A DNA stretch of 64,000 nt, from positions 2,358 to 66,357 of the forward strand of contig DANP01000028.1 of assembly GCA_002499905.1 (NCBI GenBank), in the 5' to 3' direction. Below the pieces are notes generated by a model that worked only from the letters and a program-made list of their open reading frames with translations, made no database searches and was not told where the DNA came from. Below are positions 16,986 through 25,364 of this stretch, piece by piece (position 1 is the first letter of the stretch; every line of letters starts with the position of its first letter). The position numbers and the translations under genes are program-made. Source of the DNA: Methanolinea sp. UBA277. Lineage in GTDB: Archaea; Halobacteriota; Methanomicrobia; Methanomicrobiales; Methanospirillaceae.

Positions 16986-18035
16986 ATGGCCAGGTGGAAC
17001 GGATGGGAGCGGGTCCGCGTAAGGCAGGAAGACGGGTTAGTCCTGGACCCCGGCGATCCCGGGTACGACACCGGTCTTTTAGCCGTCGCCCCGGTCATCA
17101 TCTCCGCCAGCCGCTCCACCGATATCCCTGCCTTCTACGGGGACTGGTTCATGGACCGGCTCCGGAGGGGGTATGCGGCATGGGCAAACCCGTTCTCCGG
17201 AAGGCTCCAGTACGTCTCGTTTTCCCGGGCACGGGTGATGGTCTTCTGGTCGAAGAATCCCCGGCCGTTCCTCCCGGCGCTCGATGAGCTCGGGAAAGCT
17301 GGGTACGATATCCTCGTCCTCTTCACCCTGAACAACTACGCGGAGGAGGGTCTTGAGCCCGGGATCCCTCCGTTTGACGAGCGGATCCGGACCTTTTCGG
17401 AGCTCTCGTCACGCATCGGAGCGGGGAGACTGACCTGGCGGTTCGATCCCATCCTCCTCTCCGACACCCTCACCGTCGACCGTCTGCTGGAGAGGATCCA
17501 GGGCATCGGGGACCGTCTCCACCGGCAGACGCGGAGGATGGTAATCAGCTTCATCGATATCGGCCGGTATGAACGGGTGCGGCGGAATCTTGCCGCCGCA
17601 GGGTTCTCCGGGGTCCGGGAGCCGTCCCGCGAGGAAATCATGAGGATTGCCCGCGGGCTGTCTGAATTGAATGAAGAATGGGGTCTTGAGATCCAGGTGT
17701 GCGGGGAGGAGTCCGATCTCTCCCCCTGGGGGATCGGGAGGGGGGCCTGTATCCCGTACGACACCCTGATCCGGGAATTTCCGCACGACCGGGTGCTGAT
17801 GGACTTCCTCCGGCCGGAGGAGGATCGGGAGAAGAGAAAGCGGGAGCTGAAAGATCCCGGCCAGCGGCGGTGGTGCGGCTGCGTGGTGAGCAGGGATATC
17901 GGCCACTACAGCACCTGCATGCACGGGTGCCGGTACTGTTACGCAAATGCGTCACCTGCGCTCGTGGAGCGGAACTACCGGAGCTACTGCGGGAACCGCG
18001 ACCGGGGGATATTCCTCCCGGCGCTCGTGGAGTGA
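16986..18035 (+). CDS. DUF1848-family protein
   Basis: The 349-residue protein has the DUF1848 hallmarks: ISASRSTDIPAFYGDWF, RRGYAAWANPFSG, VMVFWSKNPRPFL, LTWRFDPILL and a C-terminal cysteine group WCGC...CMHGCRYCYAN. The last part looks like a radical-SAM-type or Fe-S cluster site placed at the C-terminus. Function is not established; relatives are often near DNA-modifying or repair genes. An AGGAGGGAGC ribosome site just before ATG 16986 overrides the longer frame from 16932. Confidence 0.85.
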   Translation: MARWNGWERVRVRQEDGLVLDPGDPGYDTGLLAVAPVIISASRSTDIPAFYGDWFMDRLRRGYAAWANPFSGRLQYVSFSRARVMVFWSKNPRPFLPALDELGKAGYDILVLFTLNNYAEEGLEPGIPPFDERIRTFSELSSRIGAGRLTWRFDPILLSDTLTVDRLLERIQGIGDRLHRQTRRMVISFIDIGRYERVRRNLAAAGFSGVREPSREEIMRIARGLSELNEEWGLEIQVCGEESDLSPWGIGRGACIPYDTLIREFPHDRVLMDFLRPEEDREKRKRELKDPGQRRWCGCVVSRDIGHYSTCMHGCRYCYANASPALVERNYRSYCGNRDRGIFLPALVE

Positions 18036-18061
18036 ATGCCCCGGCTCCGCCTGCCCCGGAC

Positions 18062-18245
18062 CTGGAGAGGGCGTTTCCGACCAGGATGCCAAGTCCGTTC
18101 TGCGGGCAACCTCGTTCTGTTCCGTTCCAGGGTCTGAAGAGGGAGTTCCAGACCGGGAGAGGGGTCGCTTTCATGCGGTGTGGCAGGAGCCCCTCAGCCG
18201 AGTCCGTCCCAGAACCGGGAGAGGGCATTCCAGACCAGTATTCCG
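18062..18245. repeat. degenerate copies of the amidohydrolase gene tail
   Basis: Two decayed copies of the 3' end of the gene at 18194-18991 lie downstream of it. On the minus strand the true tail reads TGILVWNALSRFWDG; the copies read TPLPVWNSLFRPWNG near 18122-18155 and LGILVGNALSRSGAG near 18055-18095. At DNA level each has GAGAGGGCRTTYC-like sequence (18065, 18136, 18220; spacing about 71 and 84 bases). They appear non-coding now. Confidence 0.65.
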
Positions 18246-18991
18246 GTCTCCCGTGCCCGGTTCGCATCCGGTGAGGCGGTTGCAGGGTCGGCGGAGCCGG
18301 TTTCGTAGAGTGCCCGGGACACCTCAACCTGGATCCAGGGGATACCCCGGTGCCAGTAGTGGGCGTTGGTGATGAACCCCCCTGAGAACGGCTTGTTAAT
18401 CGTCACCTCAGCCCCCGCTCCGAACTCCTCCCGGAAGGCCGCGGCAAGGGCCGTTATCCACGCTGCCGGACAGGTGGAGAGCGTGCCCGGGCGCTGCTTC
18501 CCCTCCGCATCACCGTTGTTCCCGAGGCAGACGAAGGGCCGGGGCAGGCCGGCATCGCGGTGGGTCGGCGGGCCTTCCGGGAGCATGCTGTGGCAGTCAA
18601 GGGCCAGGGCGATCCGGCCGGGTTCGAGAATCCGGTCGAGATCGGCATGGTAGGGGAAGTAGTGGGCCATGAGCAGCTGGTGGATTGTGGTGATCTCGGG
18701 GATGATACCGCCCTGGTACACCGGGGATCCATGCACGGTCTTCACCTTCACTACCCCGTCCGGATGTTTTGGGGGGAGATGGTAGGGAGGCCGGTTGAGA
18801 TCCACGATCATCCGCGAGATATCGGTATCCCGGTAGCAGGCAACACGGCCCCCGAAGGAGTAGACCAGCCGGGTTGCGGGGTCGCTGTAGTACCGAATCT
18901 CACCGGGGCTGAGGGCAACCAGTGAGGCTACCGCTTCCGGAATCGCGGTCCCCCCGTGCGGCACCGAGATGAGGAACGGATACCTGCCCAT
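18194..18991 (-). CDS. N-formylglutamate amidohydrolase-like enzyme
   Basis: The 265-residue protein starts GRYPFLISVPHGGT, the metal-binding opening of the FGase family, and continues with RDTDISRMIVDLNRP, LALDCHSM and INKPFSGGFIT...WIQVEVSR, the usual order of conserved blocks. Members cleave N-formylglutamate or related N-formyl/N-acyl amino acids with zinc. No histidine-degradation neighbours are present, so the substrate is open. ATG 18991 puts the first motif at residue 4; GTG 19009 is an upstream alternative. Decayed copies of its tail lie just downstream. Confidence 0.82.
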   Translation of the reverse strand: MGRYPFLISVPHGGTAIPEAVASLVALSPGEIRYYSDPATRLVYSFGGRVACYRDTDISRMIVDLNRPPYHLPPKHPDGVVKVKTVHGSPVYQGGIIPEITTIHQLLMAHYFPYHADLDRILEPGRIALALDCHSMLPEGPPTHRDAGLPRPFVCLGNNGDAEGKQRPGTLSTCPAAWITALAAAFREEFGAGAEVTINKPFSGGFITNAHYWHRGIPWIQVEVSRALYETGSADPATASPDANRARETGILVWNALSRFWDGLG

Positions 18992-19248
18992 GGAAAAGAG
19001 GTGGGTCACCCTCCGGTATCAAGGTATGGAACAGTCCGGCGAGCGGCCGGGGGCGGGGAGCCAGGAGGGAAAGCCCACCCATGCAGTATCCGGGAACATG
19101 GAAGGAACCGGGGGAGGACACCAGGGAATTCAGGGAGGAGGGCGGAAACACGGACGGAGGAATGAGGGGAAGAACAGGAGAAAAGGATCGGCGCCCGCCG
19201 CCATGTTTTTTTAGCTTCCGGATCACAACTCTGATCAGAAGGGAAGCC

Positions 19249-19545
19249 ATGGAGCAGAAACCCGGGTTTATCAGGAACAATGAAGAATGGATAGTCTGGC
19301 TCCTTGCCGAAGAATTCGGGGGATTGGTGACCCCCCCGGCACTCTCGGCCCGGATCGGCCTTCCCCTCGACTTCCTCCATGACAACCTCCTCTACCTCGA
19401 ACGGACAGGGATGATCGGCCTTGATCGCGATGCGGGAAAGAAGTACCCGGACGAGATCGCGGTAATCCGGCTTGCGCCCGAAGGGCAGACCCTGTTCGAG
19501 GAGCTGAAGCAGCGCCCAGGGATCGGGGACGACCTGTTCGGGTGA
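19249..19545 (+). CDS. small winged-helix-like protein
   Basis: A 98-residue protein whose first 55 residues (EEWIVWLLAEEFGGLV, PPALSARIGLPLDFLHDNL, LYLERTGMIGLD) read like a winged-helix DNA-binding fold: helix, turn, recognition helix, wing. The tail LAPEGQTLFEEL is also common in MarR/PadR-like methanogen regulators. I start at the ATG 19249, where the conserved-looking region begins; the open frame from 19081 has low-quality sequence. Regulatory target unknown. Confidence 0.6.
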   Translation: MEQKPGFIRNNEEWIVWLLAEEFGGLVTPPALSARIGLPLDFLHDNLLYLERTGMIGLDRDAGKKYPDEIAVIRLAPEGQTLFEELKQRPGIGDDLFG

Positions 19546-19693
19546 ACAGGGGGACCCTTTTTTCCTGGAACCATACTCTCCTGGCCGGGGCTGACCGGCC
19601 GGGGGCTCCGGGAGCGAACGCTGTTTTTCCTGCCACAGCATGGCCTCACCGTGACATATATCATATCTCCCCCTGAACTCTCCGTGATCCTCC

Positions 19694-20212
19694 ATGGCGA
19701 CAAAACTCCCCATACCTGAGGATGTGCGGTGGCAGGCGGCGGCCCGGATGGCCTCTCTTATTCCCGTGCTGTACCGGATGGCCTTCCGGGAGGTTGTCGG
19801 GGAACGATATGACCGGATCGAGCAGCAGGTCTGGGTCTCCCTGGCACTGGAGGTACAGACCCTCGCGGCGAGATACAGGCTCCCGGCTGGAACCGCACAG
19901 GACCTTGCATCCACGCTGGGGATCATCACCACCGTCTTCTTCGGGCCGGAGACCACTTTCGAGCAGGCCGGCTTCGAGGGTGACAGGGCGGTGGTGATGG
20001 TGAAGCGATGCCCGTTCCTGCTGCGGGGATCGGAATTCGGGGCAGAGCCGGGAGCGGTCTTCAACCGGTGCCTGGCTTTCTCCATCGCGGCAGTCGAGGC
20101 CCTCAACCCTGATTACACCCTCCGGTTTGTCCGTGGCACCTGCCAGGGCGACCGGAACTGCGAGATGAAGATTGCTGCAAAAAAGGCACTGGAAGAAGAG
20201 GAGCAGAGATAG
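19694..20212 (+). CDS. ATC-hydrolase/V4R-like methanogen protein
   Basis: A 172-residue soluble protein with a helical N-terminal half and a C-terminal part KRCPFL ... FNRCLAFSIAAVEALNPDYTL ... RGTCQGDRNCEM. This cysteine-containing end resembles the L-2-amino-thiazoline-4-carboxylate hydrolase-like (pfam14196) and 4-vinyl-reductase-like output domains that are abundant in methanogens. Those domains are thought to bind small molecules or metal. Exact function unknown. It stands alone, with AT-rich sequence upstream. Confidence 0.55.
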   Translation: MATKLPIPEDVRWQAAARMASLIPVLYRMAFREVVGERYDRIEQQVWVSLALEVQTLAARYRLPAGTAQDLASTLGIITTVFFGPETTFEQAGFEGDRAVVMVKRCPFLLRGSEFGAEPGAVFNRCLAFSIAAVEALNPDYTLRFVRGTCQGDRNCEMKIAAKKALEEEEQR

Positions 20213-20312
20213 CTCCTTTCCTTCGTGATTTCTCTATTTCTCCCGGAAATAAACGCACCAAAATATTATATCAGATTTAGCTGTTATTACCATAACCAGC
20301 GAGGGATGTCGT

Positions 20313-21608
20313 GTGAGAAGGTCATGGATTGATATCATCGTGCTTCTGGTTTTTGGCGTGTTCTGCACCATGGTTATCCCGGTTGCAGCGGAAACCGGGT
20401 GTGAGATCTATTACGACAATTGCCAGTACGAGTGCGGACAGCTGAAAAATGAGATAGCAGACCTCGACTACAATGCACGATCGGTATTTGATTGCCACGA
20501 GCGGATATGCTCGATTGCTTTTGAAGATAAATTCTGCAGCATTGCGGAGTACGCTCCGTGCATGCAGAACGTGATGGATGCCTATTTCTCCTGCATGAGG
20601 AGCTGCAGTGCGAAATACCGACAGACCACCGATACCGCGGAACGAAGCGATATCCGGAACTTCTGTCCCGGGGATTGCGTCTGCAATTTTTACCGGGATC
20701 TCTACCTGACCTGCGATAAATCCGTCTGTGATGACTATTGTAAGGAACAGGGCTACCTGAATTCACAGTTCATTAAAAAGGGGGTAATCTGCAGATCAGG
20801 GGACCGGACAGAATACCAGTATAACTGTGAATGTTCCGGAACGCCAACTGCCACGCCGACACCGGTTGTTACAACGAAAGTCACCACCATCCCCACCACA
20901 GGTACTCCCGTCACTACCCGCGTCACTCCTGTTCCCACGACAACGCCCCGGGAACGGACTGTTACACCACCGCCACAGCCAGCGCAGGCGGAACAGCCCC
21001 CGCCACAGCCGGCACCACAACCGCAGCCACAACCCGTCGTGCCGGATATACCTGATATCGATAACCTATTTTGGATAATTTTAGACTGGCTGGGACGATT
21101 ATTTGGCGGCAGTGCATGGGATGCAGAGAGAGCTCTTCAGCCAGCGCCGCAGCAACAGCCGGTACCTCAGCAACAACCGGCAGTACCTCCAGCTCAGATA
21201 TCAACCGATCCCGATCCCAACCGTGGCAATATCGGGCAGCCGCCGAACCTCGACGGGACCTGTGACGAGGGTGCAAACATCAACGGGATCTGCCGGTTGT
21301 GCGGGCGGTGGGGTGAGCGCTGTTGCCCCCCCTCGTACGGGTTTGTGTGTGAACCCAGGTCCGAATGCCGGGGAGGCAGGTGCATGGTCATCGACACCCA
21401 GTCGCGGTGCGGACAGGTGGGCACGAAGCCCTGTGACCAGGCAGAAGGCTATGACCATCTGTTCTGTTACGAGGGAGTGTTCGATTGGTCCAGTTACTCC
21501 TGCATCGTATGCGGACAACTATATGAACCCTGCTGCCAGAATACGGACTACCCGTGCGACCGCCCGTATCGTTGCGAGGGAAATATCTGTGTTCCAGCGC
21601 CGCCGTAG
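20313..21608 (+). CDS. secreted cysteine-rich two-domain protein
   Basis: A signal peptide (IDIIVLLVFGVFCTMVIPVAA) leads into an N-terminal domain of about 150 residues with some 16 cysteines in C-x3-C pairs, then a Thr/Pro and Pro/Gln linker of about 100 residues, and a C-terminal domain of about 110 residues with 16 or so cysteines in knottin-like spacing (GICRLCGRWGERCCPPSYGF, CEPRSECRGGRC). The product must be exported and disulfide-bonded, or metal-loaded. The GTG start has GAGGGA upstream. I recognise no family; a secreted toxin, adhesin or protease inhibitor are all possible. Confidence 0.75.
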   Translation: MRRSWIDIIVLLVFGVFCTMVIPVAAETGCEIYYDNCQYECGQLKNEIADLDYNARSVFDCHERICSIAFEDKFCSIAEYAPCMQNVMDAYFSCMRSCSAKYRQTTDTAERSDIRNFCPGDCVCNFYRDLYLTCDKSVCDDYCKEQGYLNSQFIKKGVICRSGDRTEYQYNCECSGTPTATPTPVVTTKVTTIPTTGTPVTTRVTPVPTTTPRERTVTPPPQPAQAEQPPPQPAPQPQPQPVVPDIPDIDNLFWIILDWLGRLFGGSAWDAERALQPAPQQQPVPQQQPAVPPAQISTDPDPNRGNIGQPPNLDGTCDEGANINGICRLCGRWGERCCPPSYGFVCEPRSECRGGRCMVIDTQSRCGQVGTKPCDQAEGYDHLFCYEGVFDWSSYSCIVCGQLYEPCCQNTDYPCDRPYRCEGNICVPAPP

Positions 21609-21631
21609 TGCTCCTGTAGGGGACGTAAACC

Positions 21632-21640
21632 TTTTTTTTT
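21632..21640 (+). terminator. poly-T terminator
   Basis: A run of nine T residues begins 24 bases after the stop of the Cys-rich protein gene, in the coding-strand sense. Archaeal RNA polymerase stops at such T-tracts without needing a stem. Confidence 0.6.
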
Positions 21641-21786
21641 AAAACTGATGGAAAAAAAGGACAGGAACTGCGAGACCAGAAAAAAGATAGTGGAAAAGGG
21701 AGAGCAGAGAAAGAAGAAGAACGGTGATCGCTGACCAGCTCTCCCACCGATCCTGCGGGGATGATCGCACCGATGAAAAGAAACCA

Positions 21787-21794
21787 TTTATACT
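21787..21794 (+). promoter_or_regulatory. TATA box of the SPFH gene
   Basis: TTTATACT lies 38 bases ahead of the ATG at 21832, after an A/T-rich stretch. It fits a promoter with a leader of about 15 to 20 bases. Confidence 0.5.
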
Positions 21795-21831
21795 ATTGAG
21801 TAATAACTGCCGGAGCCGGAGTTAACGCAAT

Positions 21832-22791
21832 ATGGCAATACTCGCAACAGAAAACGAACAGTCTGCAAACCTTCCCCTGGTCATTGTTGGCATGGTCCTT
21901 GCAGGTATCCTGACCTATCTGCTCACGCAGAATATTGTATACACCATCATCGCTGCAATCCTTGTCGGGTATCTCCTTCTTGGCATCCGTATCGTCCGTC
22001 CGACCCACCGGGTTCTGCTGGAGTTCCTCGGGAAATACCAGCGGTTCAGCGGCCCGGGGTTCTACTGGATTTTACCGGGCATCCAGAAGCTCTATGCCGT
22101 AAATATTACCGAGAAGATGGTCAACGCTACCCGCCAGGAGATAATAACCGCTGATAACCTCAACGCAACCGTCGATGCCCAGGTGTATTTCAAGGTGAAG
22201 CCTGACGAGGAGAACGTCAAAAGATCACAATACAATGTCTTCAACTACGAAGACCAGATCGTCAACCTTGCCCGCACGACGCTCCGCAACATCATCGGAA
22301 CCCTCACCCTCAAATCGGCCAACAGCGAACGGAGCAGGATCAACGATGAATTGGGGAAGGTGCTCAAGACCGAGACCCAGTCATGGGGCATCGAGATCGT
22401 GCGTACGGAATTAAAGGAGATACAGCCTCCCCAGGATGTTCAGGAAACCATGAACAAGGTGGTCAAGGCCGAAAACGAAAAGATCGCGGCCGTGGATTTT
22501 GCGACCGCACGTGAGACCGAAGCTGACGGGATGCGTCGTGCCGCCATCAAGCAGGCAGAGGGGGTCAAACAGGCAAAAATCCTGGAAGCAGAAGGTCAGG
22601 CCGAGGCCATCCGGCTGGTCAACGAAGCCGCAGAGAAATACTTCATCGGCAATGCCCAGAAGCTTAAGGCGCTCGAGGTCACCGAAAGTTCACTAAAGAA
22701 CAGTACAAAGGTCGTCGTGCCATCAGGCCAGCAGATTGTCAATGTCATCGGTGAACTGGCCGGCGTGAAATCCTCTTCACAGCAGGAGTAA
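21832..22791 (+). CDS. SPFH/stomatin-like membrane protein
   Basis: A 319-residue protein with two N-terminal membrane helices (LVIVGMVLAGILTYLL, IVYTIIAAILVGYLLLGI), an SPFH/band-7 domain starting VRPTHRVLLEFLGKYQRFSGPGFYWILPG, and a long Ala/Glu-rich helix (ETEADGMRRAAIKQAEGVK) that forms the oligomer coiled coil. SPFH proteins form ring-like cages in the membrane and help control membrane proteases or microdomains. No NfeD partner gene is adjacent. Confidence 0.92.
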   Translation: MAILATENEQSANLPLVIVGMVLAGILTYLLTQNIVYTIIAAILVGYLLLGIRIVRPTHRVLLEFLGKYQRFSGPGFYWILPGIQKLYAVNITEKMVNATRQEIITADNLNATVDAQVYFKVKPDEENVKRSQYNVFNYEDQIVNLARTTLRNIIGTLTLKSANSERSRINDELGKVLKTETQSWGIEIVRTELKEIQPPQDVQETMNKVVKAENEKIAAVDFATARETEADGMRRAAIKQAEGVKQAKILEAEGQAEAIRLVNEAAEKYFIGNAQKLKALEVTESSLKNSTKVVVPSGQQIVNVIGELAGVKSSSQQE

Positions 22792-22969
22792 AACGGCTCC
22801 CTCCCCGTTCAGGCTTTTTTCAAAAAGACTGGCATTCACCGGTTCATCATTCTCAGGGGTGGGAGGGGCAGGTAGAAGGAAACCAGGGGACACGTGGCTG
22901 TTCTTCACCCGTCCCTCCACTCTCATCCTGGTTGACGGGCACCCGTACCACAGAGCTGCAGAAACATCC

Positions 22970-23512
22970 CTAAAGATGGCAGCCGGACCGTCCCTGCTTC
23001 TCAAAATACTGCTGGTGGTACTCCTCTGCCATCCAGAATATCCCCGCGGGTACGATCTCGGTCACGATCCTGCGCGAACCGAACCGGCCGGATGCCATGA
23101 GCCCCTCTTTTGACTCCTCGGCCTCTCGCTTCTGCTCAGGGGAATGGTAGAAGATTGCCGAGCGGTAGTTGGTGCCGATATCCGGCCCCTGCCGGTTGAG
23201 CTGGGTCGGGTCATGGATCGACCAGAAGACGTCAAGGAGTTCCCGGTAGCTGACCACCGCAGGGTCATAGGTCACCTCGACTGCCTCCGCGTGCCCGGTC
23301 CTGCCTGTGCAGACATCGTGGTAGGCTGGGTGATCGGTCGTTCCCCCGGTGTACCCGACCCGGGTGGAGAGGACTCCCTTCACCCCGCGGAAGGCTGCCT
23401 CGACGCCCCAGAAGCACCCGGCCGCAAAGGTAGCTGTCTCTGTCGTACCAGCTGATCTCCCGCCCGCGGACATAAGGTCAACGGCCCGGGAACGGGACGC
23501 AAGAGAGATCAT
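22970..23512 (-). CDS. msrA: peptide methionine sulfoxide reductase MsrA
   Basis: The catalytic GCFWG motif is at residues 32-36, followed by VGYTGG, the HAEAVEV block and [21 protein letters not shown], all characteristic of MsrA, which reduces S-methionine sulfoxide in proteins. Length (180) is normal. The ATG overlaps the stop of the upstream PEBP-like gene by 4 bases (ATGA), so the two form an operon. The C-terminal CHL may hold a resolving cysteine. Confidence 0.95.
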   Translation of the reverse strand: MISLASRSRAVDLMSAGGRSAGTTETATFAAGCFWGVEAAFRGVKGVLSTRVGYTGGTTDHPAYHDVCTGRTGHAEAVEVTYDPAVVSYRELLDVFWSIHDPTQLNRQGPDIGTNYRSAIFYHSPEQKREAEESKEGLMASGRFGSRRIVTEIVPAGIFWMAEEYHQQYFEKQGRSGCHL

Positions 23513-23973
23513 CGGGAGAAGATCCCCATCAGCTCTCCTCTCCCGATGACATGCCCCTCCATGGCAGCACCAATACTCTTCCGGGTGACCGGGGCCCTGA
23601 GGTGGAGTGGGGTATCGAGGGCATAGATCCGGAAGAAGTACCGGTGCGGTTTTCCTGGCGGCGGGCAGGGGCCGCCGTACTCCATCTTCCCGAAATCGTT
23701 CAGGCCCTGGGCACTCCCGTCAGGAAGGACGGGTTTGCGGGGAATGCCCCCGGGCAGGCTGCTGGTGCCGGGCGGGATGTTGTACAGGATCCAGTGGATG
23801 AAGGTGCCGGACGGAGCGTCCGGGTCTTCACAGATAATCGCCAGGCTTGCAGTACCTTCCGGGGCAGGCCCCCAGGAGAGCGGGGGAGAATCGTTCTTAG
23901 TGGTGCAGGCATGGTCTGCGGGGATCCGCTCACCAGTCTCGAATGCCGTTGAGGTCAGCTCCAGGGTTTTCAT
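23509..23973 (-). CDS. YbhB/YbcL-type PEBP-family protein
   Basis: A 154-residue protein with the PEBP (Raf-kinase-inhibitor-like) motifs DDPxxP equivalent ([20 protein letters not shown]) and [22 protein letters not shown]. Prokaryotic members are small anion- or ligand-binding proteins without a settled role. It is the first gene of a unit with msrA, overlapping it by 4 bases, which hints at a stress-related setting. Confidence 0.9.
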   Translation of the reverse strand: MKTLELTSTAFETGERIPADHACTTKNDSPPLSWGPAPEGTASLAIICEDPDAPSGTFIHWILYNIPPGTSSLPGGIPRKPVLPDGSAQGLNDFGKMEYGGPCPPPGKPHRYFFRIYALDTPLHLRAPVTRKSIGAAMEGHVIGRGELMGIFSR

Positions 23974-24076
23974 GTGTCAGGCCTCCAAGAGGAATACGGG
24001 AGTCCTGCACTCATAAAACCTTCCGGCTGCCCGGTCAGCTTCAAGCATCCGGAAACCAAAACCCTCTCCAGGAACC

Positions 24077-24772
24077 ATGAAGCTCGGGGTGCTCTGCTCG
24101 GGCGGGAAGGACTCGATCTATTCCTGCGGGATGGCCATGGAGCGGGAGGAGGTTGCCTGCCTGATCACCGTCCATGCCAAAAATGAGGAAAGCTACCTCT
24201 TCCATACCCCGAACGTCGGGCTCGTCCGTCTCCAGGCGGAAGCAGCGGAGCTCCCGCTGGTGGAGACAGAGAGCGCCGGGAGGAAAGAGGAGGAGATGGC
24301 CGACCTCGGGCGGGCGCTTGACCTCGCCCGGGAGCGGCACGGGATCGCGGGGGTGGTCACCGGGGCCATCCTCTCCGTGTACCAGGCCAGCCGGATCCAG
24401 CGCCTCTGCCGTGAACGATCGCTCTGGTGCTTCAACCCGCTCTGGCACACCGGCCAGGAAGCCTACATGCAGACCCTGATCGGCCAGGGCTACGAAGTCC
24501 TGGTGTCAGGGGTCTTCTCCGAACCCTTCGATGCATCCTGGCTGGGGAAACGGATTGATGCCCGTGCCCTGACCCTGCTGAAGCAGTATGCTGAGAAGTA
24601 CCGGATCACGCTGACCGGGGAGGGCGGGGAGTACGAGACCTTTGTTGCCGACGCCCCGTTCTTCAGTAAAAGGATCGAGGTTGTGCGGGCAGAAACAGGG
24701 TACCGGAATTTCCGGGGCGTCTACCGGATTACCGATGCACGGCTGGTGGAGAAAAATGATCCTGCTCGTTGA
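24077..24772 (+). CDS. dph6: diphthine--ammonia ligase (Dph6)
   Basis: A 231-residue adenine-nucleotide alpha-hydrolase-like protein: N-terminal PP-loop LCSGGKDSIYSCGMAM, then GAILSVYQASRIQRLC, LWCFNPLWH and GEGGEYETFVADAPFF, all conserved in the archaeal MJ0570/Dph6 family. Dph6 amidates diphthine on elongation factor 2, the last step of diphthamide synthesis. The 3' end overlaps the next gene by 17 bases, so the two are co-transcribed. Confidence 0.9.
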   Translation: MKLGVLCSGGKDSIYSCGMAMEREEVACLITVHAKNEESYLFHTPNVGLVRLQAEAAELPLVETESAGRKEEEMADLGRALDLARERHGIAGVVTGAILSVYQASRIQRLCRERSLWCFNPLWHTGQEAYMQTLIGQGYEVLVSGVFSEPFDASWLGKRIDARALTLLKQYAEKYRITLTGEGGEYETFVADAPFFSKRIEVVRAETGYRNFRGVYRITDARLVEKNDPAR

Positions 24773-25364
24773 TCTCTGCTACCGGGACGGCTCGCTCGGG
24801 TTTGAAGAGTTCGTGCTTCCCATCGCCCGCATCGTTGAAGGAGCGGGAGCGGAATACCGCACTGTGCACTACACCCGGCAACCAGGGCAGGCGGCCCGGG
24901 ACTGCGACGGGATCATCCTGTGCGGGACACCGCTCATGGACAATGGATTCCTCGGACACCTGGCATTGTTCTCCTGGATCCCGGAGACCCGCCGCCCGAT
25001 CCTCGGCATCTGTGCCGGTATGGAGGTCCTTGCCCTCCTTGCCGGGGGAAGGGTCATCCCCTGCCCCGGGATAGGGATGACGGAGGTCCGGGTGACGGCG
25101 CCCGACCCAATCTTCCCCGAAAACCGTACGTTCGAGGCCTACGAACTGCACGAAAACGCTTGCACCCTCCCCCCCTGTTACCATGCCCTCGCCGAATCAG
25201 ACCGCTATATCCAGGTGTTCCGGGACCCGGACCATCCGGTGTACGGGGTCATGTTCCACCCGGAAGTGAGAAATGAGTGGGTAGTCGGGCGGTTCCTTGA
25301 CGCCTTCTGCCGCTCATCCCTCAGCGGGTCACCGGGAGACCGTTCTCTACTGCAATTTCAATGA
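24756..25364 (+). CDS. class I glutamine amidotransferase-like protein
   Basis: The 202-residue protein has a class I GATase triad: nucleophile Cys in ILGICAGMEVLALLAGG and MFHPEVRNEW for His-Glu. It resembles the GMP-synthase GuaA glutaminase part but stands alone and has a short FCRSS tail. GGTGGA precedes ATG 24756, so I discard the upstream extension to 24642. It overlaps dph6 at its start; since Dph6 needs ammonia, a glutaminase partner is an appealing but unproven idea. Its 3' end overlaps pscS antisense by 44 bases. Confidence 0.82.
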   Translation: MILLVDLCYRDGSLGFEEFVLPIARIVEGAGAEYRTVHYTRQPGQAARDCDGIILCGTPLMDNGFLGHLALFSWIPETRRPILGICAGMEVLALLAGGRVIPCPGIGMTEVRVTAPDPIFPENRTFEAYELHENACTLPPCYHALAESDRYIQVFRDPDHPVYGVMFHPEVRNEWVVGRFLDAFCRSSLSGSPGDRSLLQFQ

